64,000 nt of DNA from Rufibacter sediminis (GTDB lineage Bacteria > Bacteroidota > Bacteroidia > Cytophagales > Hymenobacteraceae), in contig NZ_JACOAF010000031.1 in assembly GCF_014269285.1 (NCBI RefSeq), forward strand, positions 62,001-126,000. The letters run 5' to 3'. Position numbers and translations under genes: made by a program. Positions 44,287 to 52,404 of this stretch are shown piece after piece. Every line of letters starts with the position of its first letter. Within the stretch, counting starts at the first letter, position 1. The notes beneath the pieces are model-generated. The model was not told the DNA's origin, did not search any database, and was given only the letters and a program-made list of their open reading frames with translations.

Positions 44287-44326
44287 GCTGTTTTTTAAGT
44301 CTTTTTCTAAAAACAGAACAGAAACA
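44287..44326. repeat. Family A hairpin, copy 22
   Basis: Weak copy: CTGTTTTTTAAGTC and GAACAGAAACAAG around TTTTTCTAAAAAC. It lies above the antiporter gene. Confidence 0.5.
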
Positions 44327-44340
44327 AGAGCGAAGTTTCC

Positions 44341-44368
44341 GTACTAGATACGTATTTGTACGAGATAC
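44341..44368 (+). promoter_or_regulatory. Direct repeat upstream of the antiporter
   Basis: GTACTAGATAC at 44341-44351 and GTACGAGATAC at 44358-44368 are near-identical, 17 bp apart start to start. The gene starts 31 bp downstream, so these could be binding sites for a regulator. No factor is known. Confidence 0.35.
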
Positions 44369-44398
44369 AGACTCATCCTCTCAGAAACGGCAGCGGCT

Positions 44399-45715
44399 AT
44401 GGACATATACCTGATTTCTTTTGTGGTGATAGGAATTGCCGCCTTGGCCATGGCCTGGTTGCCTACCTGGTTTAAGAACGTGCCTTTTTCCTATGCCATG
44501 TTGTTCATTGGGGTGGGGTTCCTGTTGTACAAACTGCCCTTGGGCTTGCCCGAGCCAGATCCGCTGCGGCAGAATGACATGGCCTTGCGCCTCTCTGAAC
44601 TGTGCGTCATCATCACGCTCATGGGCACGGGCATTAAAATCAACCGTCGGTTTTCCTTGTTCAGCTGGCAGGTGCCGTTGCGGCTGGTCAGCTGGACCAT
44701 GCTGCTCTGCATTGGGGCCTTGGCTTTCATGGCCTGGTGGTGGCTGGGCTTTCCTGTGGCCTCTGCGGTGCTGCTGGCGGCGGCGCTGGCTCCCACAGAC
44801 CCCGTACTGGCCTCTGATGTGCAGGTAGGTCCGCCCAGCGAAGAAGTGGAAGACGCCACCCGGTTCGCGCTTACCGCCGAGGCCGGTCTCAACGACGGCA
44901 TGGCCTTCCCGTTTACCTGGTTAGCCGTTGGCTTGGCCCTGCACGGGTTAGACCCCGAGAACTGGCTGGGGCATTGGCTCTCCTATGATCTGCTGTACCG
45001 CATTGTGGTGGGAGTAGGCGTGGGTTTTCTGCTGGGCAAAGTATTACAGTACTTTCTGTTCAAACTGCCAAAAAAAGGCAAAATTCCTGAAACGCAGGAC
45101 GGGTTTGTCGCCATCTCCGCTACTTTGCTGGTGTACGGGCTCACTGAAATGGTGCACGGGTACGGGTTCATTGCCGTCTTTGTCACGGGGCTTACCCTCA
45201 AACACTACGAAAAAGGACATAGCTACCACCGCGAACTGCATGATTTCACGGATCAGATTGAGCGGATTCTGGTGGTGATTGTCTTGATTCTGCTGGGCGG
45301 GAGCATCAGCCGGGGATTATTGGATGCGCTTACCTGGCAAGGAGCGGTGGTAGGCATTATGTTTTTGATAATCATCCGGCCACTGGCCGGATACATCGGG
45401 TTATTGGGTGTTCCGGTGAAAACACGCGAGAAATGGGCCATCAGCTTTTTCGGGATTAGGGGCATTGGGTCAATCTTTTATGTTTCCTTTGCCTTGAGCG
45501 AAGCCAAATTTGTGAACCCAGAGGAGATTTGGGCCATAGTAGGATTCACCATTCTGCTTTCCATTTTCATGCACGGCATTCTGGCTACCCCGGTCATGGG
45601 CTACTTAGACAAAGTCCGGAAACCGGATGATTTCATTGACCCAGACCAGGCCGCTCAGGAGATGTCAGAAGGAAAAGAAGAGAGCCGTCCGCAACCCTCA
45701 AATATAGACGAGTAG
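44399..45715 (+). CDS. Cation:proton antiporter, CPA1 (NhaP) type
   Basis: A 438-residue inner-membrane protein with about 12 helices. The ion-binding region shows LAAALAPTDPVLASDVQVG (helix 5) and AEAGLNDGMAFPFTWLAVG (helix 6 with the ND pair); the FFGIRGIGSIFYVSFAL segment is the other NhaP mark. The C-terminal tail is short and acidic. It exchanges Na+ or K+ for protons. The alkB gene follows after 16 bp, so they may share a transcript. Confidence 0.9.
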   Translation: MDIYLISFVVIGIAALAMAWLPTWFKNVPFSYAMLFIGVGFLLYKLPLGLPEPDPLRQNDMALRLSELCVIITLMGTGIKINRRFSLFSWQVPLRLVSWTMLLCIGALAFMAWWWLGFPVASAVLLAAALAPTDPVLASDVQVGPPSEEVEDATRFALTAEAGLNDGMAFPFTWLAVGLALHGLDPENWLGHWLSYDLLYRIVVGVGVGFLLGKVLQYFLFKLPKKGKIPETQDGFVAISATLLVYGLTEMVHGYGFIAVFVTGLTLKHYEKGHSYHRELHDFTDQIERILVVIVLILLGGSISRGLLDALTWQGAVVGIMFLIIIRPLAGYIGLLGVPVKTREKWAISFFGIRGIGSIFYVSFALSEAKFVNPEEIWAIVGFTILLSIFMHGILATPVMGYLDKVRKPDDFIDPDQAAQEMSEGKEESRPQPSNIDE

Positions 45716-45731
45716 GGACCGATTTACTTGA

Positions 45732-46349
45732 ATGCAGGAACTAACCACAGACTTCCGGGAGCGGTTTGCTTCTGTTAAACTACCCATGCCAGACGCTGAG
45801 GTGTACTTGCTACCCCACTTCACTCCCCAAGAAAAACAGATTCCCTTGCAGCAAGCCCTGGAAGAAAACGTAGCATGGCGGCAGGAGAAGATCAGGCTAT
45901 TTGGCAAGCAGATAGACCAGCCTCGGCTCACTGCCTGGTACGCCGATGCCGGCAAAGCCTACACATATTCCGGCCTAACGTGGGAGCCGCTGCCGTGGCT
46001 GCCTGAACTGGCTGCCTTGAAAACGCAACTGGAAACGCTCACCGGGGCCGCCTTCAACAGTGTGCTGCTCAACCTCTACCGTCACGGGCAAGACAGCATG
46101 GGCTGGCACGCCGATGATGAGCCAGAACTAGGCCAGAACCCCGTTATCGCCTCCCTCAGCCTGGGCCAGGAGCGCACGTTCAGTTTTCGGCACCGTTTCA
46201 AAAAAGACCTCAAAAACCAACTGATCCTGCCCTCCGGCAGTTTACTCCTGATGGCCGGCCCCACCCAGCACTTCTGGCACCACCAAATCCCCAAAACCAC
46301 CAGACCCCTGCAACCCAGAATCAACCTCACGTTCAGGTTTATTGAGTGA
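45732..46349 (+). CDS. Alpha-ketoglutarate-dependent dioxygenase AlkB
   Basis: A 205-residue Fe(II)/2-oxoglutarate dioxygenase of the AlkB family. The iron ligands are in GWHADDEPELG (HxD) and in PTQHFWHHQI; RPLQPRINLTFR has the two arginines that bind 2-oxoglutarate and substrate. NLYRHGQDSMGWH and SLSLGQERTFSFRH are typical. It removes methyl groups from 1-methyladenine and 3-methylcytosine in DNA. Convergent with it, 332 bp away, is the alkyltransferase gene, so two alkylation-repair genes face each other. Confidence 0.94.
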   Translation: MQELTTDFRERFASVKLPMPDAEVYLLPHFTPQEKQIPLQQALEENVAWRQEKIRLFGKQIDQPRLTAWYADAGKAYTYSGLTWEPLPWLPELAALKTQLETLTGAAFNSVLLNLYRHGQDSMGWHADDEPELGQNPVIASLSLGQERTFSFRHRFKKDLKNQLILPSGSLLLMAGPTQHFWHHQIPKTTRPLQPRINLTFRFIE

Positions 46350-46680
46350 TTTGAAGATTTGGAGATTAGGAGATGTGAGAATTAGGGGATGTGGAGATTT
46401 AAGAATTGGTGGATGTGATGATTCGTGGGAGGATTGGGAAGTATGTAGAGAAGGAAATAATAGACAGGGAAAAGTAAGTTGAGTAGTGCTCTCTCTGTTT
46501 TTCGATAACCCTCCTCTATGGCGCGGAAGTTACTTCCGTGACTTGCGTTTTAGAGAGGATCTGTAAGGCACGGAAGTAAATCTGCGGCATAGAAGGGAAA
46601 AGCCATTCCCACATCTTCAAATCTTCACCTCTTCAAATCAAACAATCTCCTAATTTTCAAATCTCCCCATCTCTAAATCC
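46348..46680. mobile_element. 330-bp fold-back element with AG-rich ends
   Basis: The left 90 bases are AG-rich degenerate repeats (GAAGATTTGGAGATTAGGAG-like), and the right 75 bases are their reverse complement. GATTTGAAGAT at 46348 and ATCTTCAAATC at 46613, and ATTAGGAGAT at 46365 and ATCTCCTAAT at 46645, are exact inverted pairs. The middle has CGGAAGTTACTTCCG at 46524 with a GCG flank, a different REP-like palindrome. It fills the whole spacer between alkB and ogt. Confidence 0.7.
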
Positions 46681-46681
46681 T

Positions 46682-47185
46682 TTAGAAAAGCGTCGTTTGG
46701 TAGGTGCCAGCCATCTTGGCTTCATGCTCCAGGAGCCATTGCTTGCGCCTGAGGCCGCCGGCATAACCGGTTAACTGGCCTTGTGCGCCAATGACGCGGT
46801 GGCAGGGCACCAGAATCATCCAGGGGTTGGCGCCATTGGCCACGCCCACCGCCCGCACCGCGCCGGGGTTGTTCATCCGTTTCGCCAGACCCAAGTAATG
46901 ATCGGTGCGGCCCAGTGGGATTTGCTGTAGCGCCTGCCAGACCTGTTGCTGGAACGCGGTGCCCTGCGCGTGTAACGGAACATCGAAAGAATGTCGTTGG
47001 CCGGCGAAATATTCCTCTAACTGTTTGGCGGCTTGTGTTAGGCAAGCCGGAAGGGTAGAGCTGTCCGTTTCGGGGCCGTTTTCCAGAAAACAAGCCTTAA
47101 ACAGGGTATTTTCCGTAGAGGTGAGCTGAAGGGTACCCAGGGGAGAAGGCACATGAAGCACAAAGAGCGCCGAAGGAGCAGACAT
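46682..47185 (-). CDS. ogt: Methylated-DNA-protein cysteine methyltransferase
   Basis: Starting at 47185 (MSAPSALFVLHVPSPLG) gives 167 residues, the normal Ogt/MGMT length; the frame continues 19 codons further. The active site is Cys128 in ILVPCHRVIGAQGQLTGYAGG. The DNA-binding helix part includes QQVWQALQQIPLGRT. It takes methyl groups from O6-methylguanine onto its own cysteine. Residues 27-41 (from TLFKACFLENGPETD) are encoded by a copy of the family A palindrome. Confidence 0.94.
   Translation of the reverse strand: MSAPSALFVLHVPSPLGTLQLTSTENTLFKACFLENGPETDSSTLPACLTQAAKQLEEYFAGQRHSFDVPLHAQGTAFQQQVWQALQQIPLGRTDHYLGLAKRMNNPGAVRAVGVANGANPWMILVPCHRVIGAQGQLTGYAGGLRRKQWLLEHEAKMAGTYQTTLF
47065..47105. 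repeat. Family A hairpin, copy 23, inside the ogt coding sequence
   Basis: CGTTTCGGGGCCGTTTTCC and GAAAACAAGCCTTAAAC: same centre and ends as the other copies. It lies in frame within the first domain of ogt. The encoded stretch is in a place where relatives have a strand-loop of similar length. Confidence 0.75.
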
Positions 47186-47289
47186 AGCAGGGCTTTTCTC
47201 AAAAATTAACCTAAGTTTACCGCTTCTTTCCGTAGAAAGCACTACTCCACGGCGGTTTTTGCGCCAGCGGATCTTATGAACGTACCTTG

Positions 47290-48639
47290 ATGGAGAAAAC
47301 CACCCAACTAAGTGTCATGGGCGGGGGCCTGGTAGGCTGCCTGCTGTCTTTGTATCTGGCCAAACAAGGATACCGCGTGGATGTGTACGAGCGAAGGCCC
47401 GACCTGCGCCGCACCGATCTTGGCGGGGGGCGCTCCATCAACCTGGCCTTGAGTGACCGCGGCTGGCGGGCCTTGGAGACCATCGGCATTGCCGAGGACA
47501 TCAAGAAAGTGGCCATTCCCATGTACCGGCGGGTGATGCATGACAAAAACGGGAATCTCTCGTTTCAGCCGTACGGGCAGGAGGGGCAGGCCATCTACTC
47601 GGTTTCACGGGGCGGCCTGAACCAGGCGCTGCTGGACTTGGCCGAGGCCGAGCCCACCATCTCGCTGCATTTTCAGCAGCAGGTGCTGGAGGTGGAAGTA
47701 GCCACGAACAAAGTGACCATGCTGGAAACCGTCTCGGGGCAGGAGCACCACGTGCAGCCAGACGTGATTTTTGCCGCCGATGGCGCCTATTCCATGGTGC
47801 GGCTTTCTTTGCAGAAGACCGATCGGTTCAACTACGAGCAAAGCTACCTGGACTACGGGTACAAAGAGCTCACCATTCCGCCCGCCCAGGACGGCGGTTG
47901 GCAGCTGGAGAAAAACGCGCTCCACATCTGGCCCCGCGGGCAGTACATGATGATCGCGCTGCCCAACATAGACGGTTCCTTCACCTGCACCATGTTCTTC
48001 CCCTACGAAGGCGATCCTTCGTTTAAATCGGTGCAGACTGAGGCCGAACTAAACGCTTTTTTCCAAGAAATCTTCCCCGATGCCGCCGCCCTCATGCCTG
48101 ATCTGGCGCAGGAATTCTTCGAAAACCCCATCGGCTCGCTGGTAACCATCAAATGTCTGCCCTGGCACCACAGCGGCAAGATTCTGCTCTTAGGCGATGC
48201 CGCCCACGCCATTGTACCGTTCTACGGCCAGGGCATGAACGCCGGTTTTGAAGACTGCACCGTCCTGCGCGGCCTGCTGGAACAACACCAGGACGATTGG
48301 GAAACGATCTTCCAGACGTTCCAGGACTTGCGCAAGCCCAACACCGATGCGATCGCAGACTTGGCCGTTTATAATTTTATTGAGATGCGCGACAAGGTAG
48401 CCGATCCGCGGTTCCTGCTGCAGAAGAAGGTAGAAGCCAAAATTACGGCCCAATATCCAGATGCTTGGTTACCTTTGTATTCTATGGTCACCTTTTCCCC
48501 CGATTTACCGTATGCCGAGGCATTGGCCAATGGCCAGCGGCAGGAAGAGATCATGCGCGACTTGATGGCGCATATCCAGACGGAGGAAGATTATAACAAA
48601 CCTGAGGTTCAGCAGTATCTGCAAGCGCATTTGGCATAG
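47290..48639 (+). CDS. kmo: Kynurenine 3-monooxygenase
   Basis: A 449-residue FAD monooxygenase. The FAD motif is LSVMGGGLVGCLLSLYLAKQ followed by YERRPDLR. The second FAD motif is GDAAHAIVPFYGQGMNAGFE. GGGRSINLALSDRGWRALE is a KMO signature. NADPH-dependent hydroxylation of kynurenine gives 3-hydroxykynurenine. I start at ATG 47290. The length is normal, and the hydrophobic C-terminal anchor of the eukaryotic enzyme is absent. It is the furthest of the pathway genes from the dehydrogenase, more than 11 kb away. Confidence 0.94.
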   Translation: MEKTTQLSVMGGGLVGCLLSLYLAKQGYRVDVYERRPDLRRTDLGGGRSINLALSDRGWRALETIGIAEDIKKVAIPMYRRVMHDKNGNLSFQPYGQEGQAIYSVSRGGLNQALLDLAEAEPTISLHFQQQVLEVEVATNKVTMLETVSGQEHHVQPDVIFAADGAYSMVRLSLQKTDRFNYEQSYLDYGYKELTIPPAQDGGWQLEKNALHIWPRGQYMMIALPNIDGSFTCTMFFPYEGDPSFKSVQTEAELNAFFQEIFPDAAALMPDLAQEFFENPIGSLVTIKCLPWHHSGKILLLGDAAHAIVPFYGQGMNAGFEDCTVLRGLLEQHQDDWETIFQTFQDLRKPNTDAIADLAVYNFIEMRDKVADPRFLLQKKVEAKITAQYPDAWLPLYSMVTFSPDLPYAEALANGQRQEEIMRDLMAHIQTEEDYNKPEVQQYLQAHLA

Positions 48640-48646
48640 CTTGCTT

Positions 48647-48685
48647 CTGTTTTCCGCTGGTTTTGAGGAAAAGACGCCGCAAACT
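48647..48685. repeat. Family A hairpin, copy 24
   Basis: CTGTTTTCCGCTGGTTTTG-type and GAAAAGACGCCGCAAAC halves. It follows the KMO stop and precedes the sensor kinase start by 80 bp. Pairing is weak. Confidence 0.5.
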
Positions 48686-48767
48686 CCCCCGCTGCCGTGT
48701 CTTTGTGGACCTAACTATTGACACCCATACTGCCGCGTGGCAACGGGTGCTAGCGAACTGATCATAC

Positions 48768-51641
48768 ATGATATTTTCCCGCTTAAAAGATTACTATCTG
48801 GCCTTTGGCTCCTTTGTACTGGTGCTGGGGATGACCTTATATGCTTTTTACGTGTCCAGGACCAATGACCAGCTGGAGGATGCGCAGAGCTTTAAGATCC
48901 GGCAGGTGCAGGTCAAAGCCACGTTGGAACGCCGCATGGGGTACTACCTGCAGATTCTGCACGGCGTAAACGGCTTGTTTGTCGCCTCAGACACCGTCAC
49001 CCGCGCTGACTTCCAGAGCTACCTGAGCTCGCTGCAGATCATTAAAAACTATCCGGGGGTGCAGGGCATCGGGTTCGCCGTCATGAGCACACCAGAGCAG
49101 GTGCCCCAGCTGGAGGAGCGGGTCCGGGCCGAGGGTTTCCCGAACTTCAAGGTTTGGCCCGAGGGCCCACGGACCGAGTACTCTTCTATTGTGTTCATAG
49201 AACCCATGAACGCCTTGAACAAGCGGGCGTTCGGGTTTGACATGTTCCAGGACCCTACTCGCCGTGAAGCCATGGAGGCTGCCCGTGACTTCAACCTGCC
49301 CGCCATGACCGGGAAAGTGAAGCTGGTGCAGGAAGGCGGCGACAACGTGCAGCCCGGCCTGTTGATTTACATGCCAGTGTATTACCGGGGCAAAGACCCG
49401 GTGGATCTCATGGAGCGCCGCAACCGGTTACGGGGTTTTGTGTACGCGCCTTTCCGGGCCAATGACCTTTTCTTCAATACCATAGGCGATGAGTTCAATG
49501 ACATTAGTATCTCCATCTATGACGGGAAAGCGGTCAAGGAAGAAGCGCTGCTGTACCGGAACGCCGCCCAGATAGACCCCTCTGAGAATACCGATAGTCT
49601 GCTGCTGGCCACCGACGTCATACGGGTGGCGGGCCGTACCTGGACCCTGCGCTACAAGGCCACCCGCAGCTTCAGGGAAGCCTCAGGCATAGACCAGCAT
49701 GACCTGATCTTGCTGGGCGGCAGCATCATCAGCTTGCTTATCTTCTTCGTGGTGTGGTCCTTGCAGCGCTACCTGCTGTCTAACCAGCTCACCGAGCTTA
49801 TCACCAAGAACACCACCGCCGGTCTTTTCATGCTGGATGACCGCGGGTACTGTAGTTTCCAAAACCCGGCGGCCGAGAAGTTGCTGGGTTTCTCCTTGGA
49901 GGAACTCAAAAGCCGGCCTTTGTACGAGTTGGTTCACCGGGGTCAGGAGCCGGGTAACCTGGCCCCGGAGCTGGTTTCCCAGAAGTCCTTCACCTTTGAA
50001 GACATCTTCCTCTGCCGCGACGGCAACCAGATTCCGGTGATGTGCTCTACCCGCTTTGTGAAACAGCGGGGCGAAGTGGTGGGGCATATCCTGGAAGTGC
50101 GCGATGTCACCGAGGAGAAAAAAGCCCAGCAGGCGCTGCTGGAAAGCGAGGCCCGCTTCCGGATCATGGCCGACAGCGCGCCCGTAATGATCTGGATCAC
50201 CGACGAAGACAATAACTGCACTTACGTGAACCGGCAGTGGCTTAAGTTTACGGGCTCCACTCTGGAAGAGAACATGGACAAAAAGTGGCTCCAGTTCATG
50301 CACCCGGAAGATGTAGACAAGGCAATGCATTCTTACAGCCACGCATTCCACGTGAAAAGCGAATTCAAGGTAGAATACCGCCTGCGCCGCCATGACGGGG
50401 AATACCGCGGAATGGTAACCATGGGCATCCCAAGGTTCAGTGCCGAAGGGGAGTTCATGGGCTACATCGGGTCCACCATTGACATCAGTGACCGGATCAA
50501 GATGGAGCAGCGCCTGAAGGACAGCGCCGATACGCTGCAGAAGATTTTTATGCAGGTGCCGGCCATTGTAGGGCTGGTGCAGGTGAAAGATCTGCAGTAC
50601 ACCTTGGTGAATCCTTACCTCAGCCAATTATATGGCGGCGAGGCGAGAGTGGGAGAGAGTGTTACCGCTTCTTTGCAGGCCTCACGACGTGAAGGATTCA
50701 AAGCCGTGATCCAGCGCATCGCCCAAACCGGGGAACCTTATATTGGGCAGGAGGTGCCTATCGCTTTTGATAATCCAGAGGAAGAGGGAGGTGAAACAGT
50801 GCGGTTCTTCAATATGGTGTACGAGCCCATCCGGAATAGCCGGGGCGAAGTGGAGTCGGTGCTGACGTTTGCGGTGGAGGTAACCGAGCAGGTGAAAAGC
50901 CGCGAGCAGCTGTCGGTGATCAACGATGAGCTGAACCAGAAAAACCAGGAACTCATCCGGATCAACAATGACCTGGATAACTTTGTGTACACCGCCTCCC
51001 ATGACCTGCGCTCGCCGCTGGCCAATCTGGAGGGGCTCACCACCGCTCTGCTGGAAACCGTGGAAGGCAAAGAAGAGGGCGAGGAGCACATTCTGCTGCA
51101 GATGGTGGCTTCCTCCATCGCCAAGCTGAAGGGCACCATCCATGACCTCACGGAGATTACCAAGGTGCAGAAAGACCTGGAGTCACAGGCCGAGGTGCTG
51201 ACTTTTGCGGAAGTTCTGGCGGGAGTGGAGGAGGACATCGCGCCTTTGATCCATGAGGCCGAGGTGCAGCTGCAGACTTCCTTTGACGTGAAACAAGTGC
51301 GGTTTGCGCGCAAGAACCTCCGGAGCATTCTCTATAACCTGGTGTCTAACGCCGTCAAGTACCGTGATCCGGTCCGGAAGCTTACCGTCACCATCAATAC
51401 GTTCCGGCAGGGAGAGTATGTGGTACTCACCGTGCAGGACAACGGGTTGGGCATTCGGGAAGATCAGCAGGAAAAACTGTTCACCATGTTCCGGCGGTTC
51501 CACTCGCACGTGGAGGGCACTGGTATTGGTCTCTACATTGTGAAACGCATCATTGAGAACAATGGCGGGTACATTGAGGTGAGCAGCAGACAGGGGTTGG
51601 GCAGTACGTTTACCGTATACTTCAGGGAAATGGGCCACTAA
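48768..51641 (+). CDS. CHASE-PAS sensor histidine kinase
   Basis: A 957-residue protein. An N-terminal helix (LAFGSFVLVLGMTLYAFYV) and a second helix near 310 (LILLGGSIISLLIFFVVWSL) flank a CHASE sensor of about 265 residues (FGFDMFQDPTRREAMEAARD). Three PAS domains follow, then a HisKA domain with phosphoacceptor His745 (TASHDLRSPLANLEG). The ATPase domain has NLVSNAVKYRDP and GTGIGLYIVKRI. It is an inner-membrane kinase with an outside-facing sensor; the ligand is unknown, though CHASE often senses small or aromatic compounds. No response regulator is in the window. It lies directly after the kynurenine gene set. Confidence 0.92.
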   Translation: MIFSRLKDYYLAFGSFVLVLGMTLYAFYVSRTNDQLEDAQSFKIRQVQVKATLERRMGYYLQILHGVNGLFVASDTVTRADFQSYLSSLQIIKNYPGVQGIGFAVMSTPEQVPQLEERVRAEGFPNFKVWPEGPRTEYSSIVFIEPMNALNKRAFGFDMFQDPTRREAMEAARDFNLPAMTGKVKLVQEGGDNVQPGLLIYMPVYYRGKDPVDLMERRNRLRGFVYAPFRANDLFFNTIGDEFNDISISIYDGKAVKEEALLYRNAAQIDPSENTDSLLLATDVIRVAGRTWTLRYKATRSFREASGIDQHDLILLGGSIISLLIFFVVWSLQRYLLSNQLTELITKNTTAGLFMLDDRGYCSFQNPAAEKLLGFSLEELKSRPLYELVHRGQEPGNLAPELVSQKSFTFEDIFLCRDGNQIPVMCSTRFVKQRGEVVGHILEVRDVTEEKKAQQALLESEARFRIMADSAPVMIWITDEDNNCTYVNRQWLKFTGSTLEENMDKKWLQFMHPEDVDKAMHSYSHAFHVKSEFKVEYRLRRHDGEYRGMVTMGIPRFSAEGEFMGYIGSTIDISDRIKMEQRLKDSADTLQKIFMQVPAIVGLVQVKDLQYTLVNPYLSQLYGGEARVGESVTASLQASRREGFKAVIQRIAQTGEPYIGQEVPIAFDNPEEEGGETVRFFNMVYEPIRNSRGEVESVLTFAVEVTEQVKSREQLSVINDELNQKNQELIRINNDLDNFVYTASHDLRSPLANLEGLTTALLETVEGKEEGEEHILLQMVASSIAKLKGTIHDLTEITKVQKDLESQAEVLTFAEVLAGVEEDIAPLIHEAEVQLQTSFDVKQVRFARKNLRSILYNLVSNAVKYRDPVRKLTVTINTFRQGEYVVLTVQDNGLGIREDQQEKLFTMFRRFHSHVEGTGIGLYIVKRIIENNGGYIEVSSRQGLGSTFTVYFREMGH

Positions 51642-51666
51642 ACCTCCGGCAGCAGTTCCTTAGAAA

Positions 51667-51720
51667 GAAAGAGCCGTTTCGGGCCTGTTTTATAGAAAAC
51701 AGGCTTGAAACGGCTCTTTC
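51667..51720. repeat. Family A hairpin, copy 25 (extended, likely terminator)
   Basis: GAAAGAGCCGTTTC with GAAACGGCTCTTTC forms a perfect outer stem and GCCTGTTTT/AAAACAGGC an inner one. It lies between convergent genes and can end transcription from both sides. Confidence 0.92.
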
Positions 51721-51747
51721 TGTAGAGGTCTCTTGGACGAATATTCT

Positions 51748-52323
51748 TTATCCGAGCAGGGAGATCAACAAATCTGGGTCTATTTTCTGCAACATCAGCT
51801 CTACCTGCTGGCGGGTGAAGCGGCCATTGACCTGAAGCATCAGGAACGAGTTGCCGTGTTTGCGGTAGCCTACCAGCTCCTGCACCTGCTCATTGGACTG
51901 TCTCATCCTGAACTGCAGCATGCCGGGTGCCTCGTCCAGCAAGGGAATGGCCGTATAGTTGTCTTTCTGCAGCACCTGGTCCAGCTCCTGGGTAAGGCCC
52001 CGTTCCAGCAACCGTCTGGATTGCCGGGTGGTGGGAGTAAAGGAGAGCACGCGCACCGAGGAGATGTTCTTCAGGGCGGCCTGCAGGGTAGTGTCAGTGA
52101 TTTCTTTGGAAATATACCGGGAGACCAAGCCCACCGGAACCGTGGTTCCTTTGAACCCCGCCTCGTTTCTGTACTTCTGGAAAAACTCTCCCGTTGACTG
52201 GGCCGCAGGCAACTTGCTTGTGCTGCTGCAAGCCTGAATGGCACTTAAAACAACTACCATCAAAAACGGAAAAATCCGTTTTGCGACCGATTTCTGAAAA
52301 CTAGCATTAAAGTGAGTATGCAT
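51748..52323 (-). CDS. Unknown lipoprotein with repeat-encoded N-terminus
   Basis: A 191-residue exported lipoprotein: the lipobox SAIQAC places the lipidated Cys at residue 32, after the helix FPFLMVVVLSAIQA. The rest is a soluble beta/alpha domain with segments VLSFTPTTRQSRRLLERGLT and LVGYRKHGNSFLMLQVNG. I do not recognise the family. Residues about 4-16, up to the signal-peptide helix, are encoded by copy 26 of the palindrome; a shorter start is hard to choose, because few other starts precede the helix. It sits next to a GNAT gene. Confidence 0.7.
   Translation of the reverse strand: MHTHFNASFQKSVAKRIFPFLMVVVLSAIQACSSTSKLPAAQSTGEFFQKYRNEAGFKGTTVPVGLVSRYISKEITDTTLQAALKNISSVRVLSFTPTTRQSRRLLERGLTQELDQVLQKDNYTAIPLLDEAPGMLQFRMRQSNEQVQELVGYRKHGNSFLMLQVNGRFTRQQVELMLQKIDPDLLISLLG
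52276..52314. repeat. Family A hairpin, copy 26, at the lipoprotein start
   Basis: CGTTTTGCGACCGATTTCTG and GAAAACTAGCATTAAAG. It is within the 5' end of the lipoprotein frame, starting 9 bp below its ATG. It therefore supplies coding sequence for the positive N-region of the signal peptide. Confidence 0.6.
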
Positions 52324-52334
52324 ACGCTGAGTCT

Positions 52335-52370
52335 GTTTTTAGCCTCTTTTACGGGAAAGAGGCTAAAAAC
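52335..52370. repeat. Family A hairpin, copy 27
   Basis: GTTTTTAGCCTCTTT and AAAGAGGCTAAAAAC are perfect 15-base arms around TACGGG. It lies in the 81-bp spacer between the lipoprotein and GNAT genes. Confidence 0.88.
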
Positions 52371-52404
52371 GCTCACATCGGTTCATTTGTGCCGGGGCCG
52401 GGGG

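Noticed and set aside
49683-50627. 314-codon minus-strand frame inside the histidine kinase
   Set aside because: Antisense to PAS domains that are clearly real; no domain on the minus strand.
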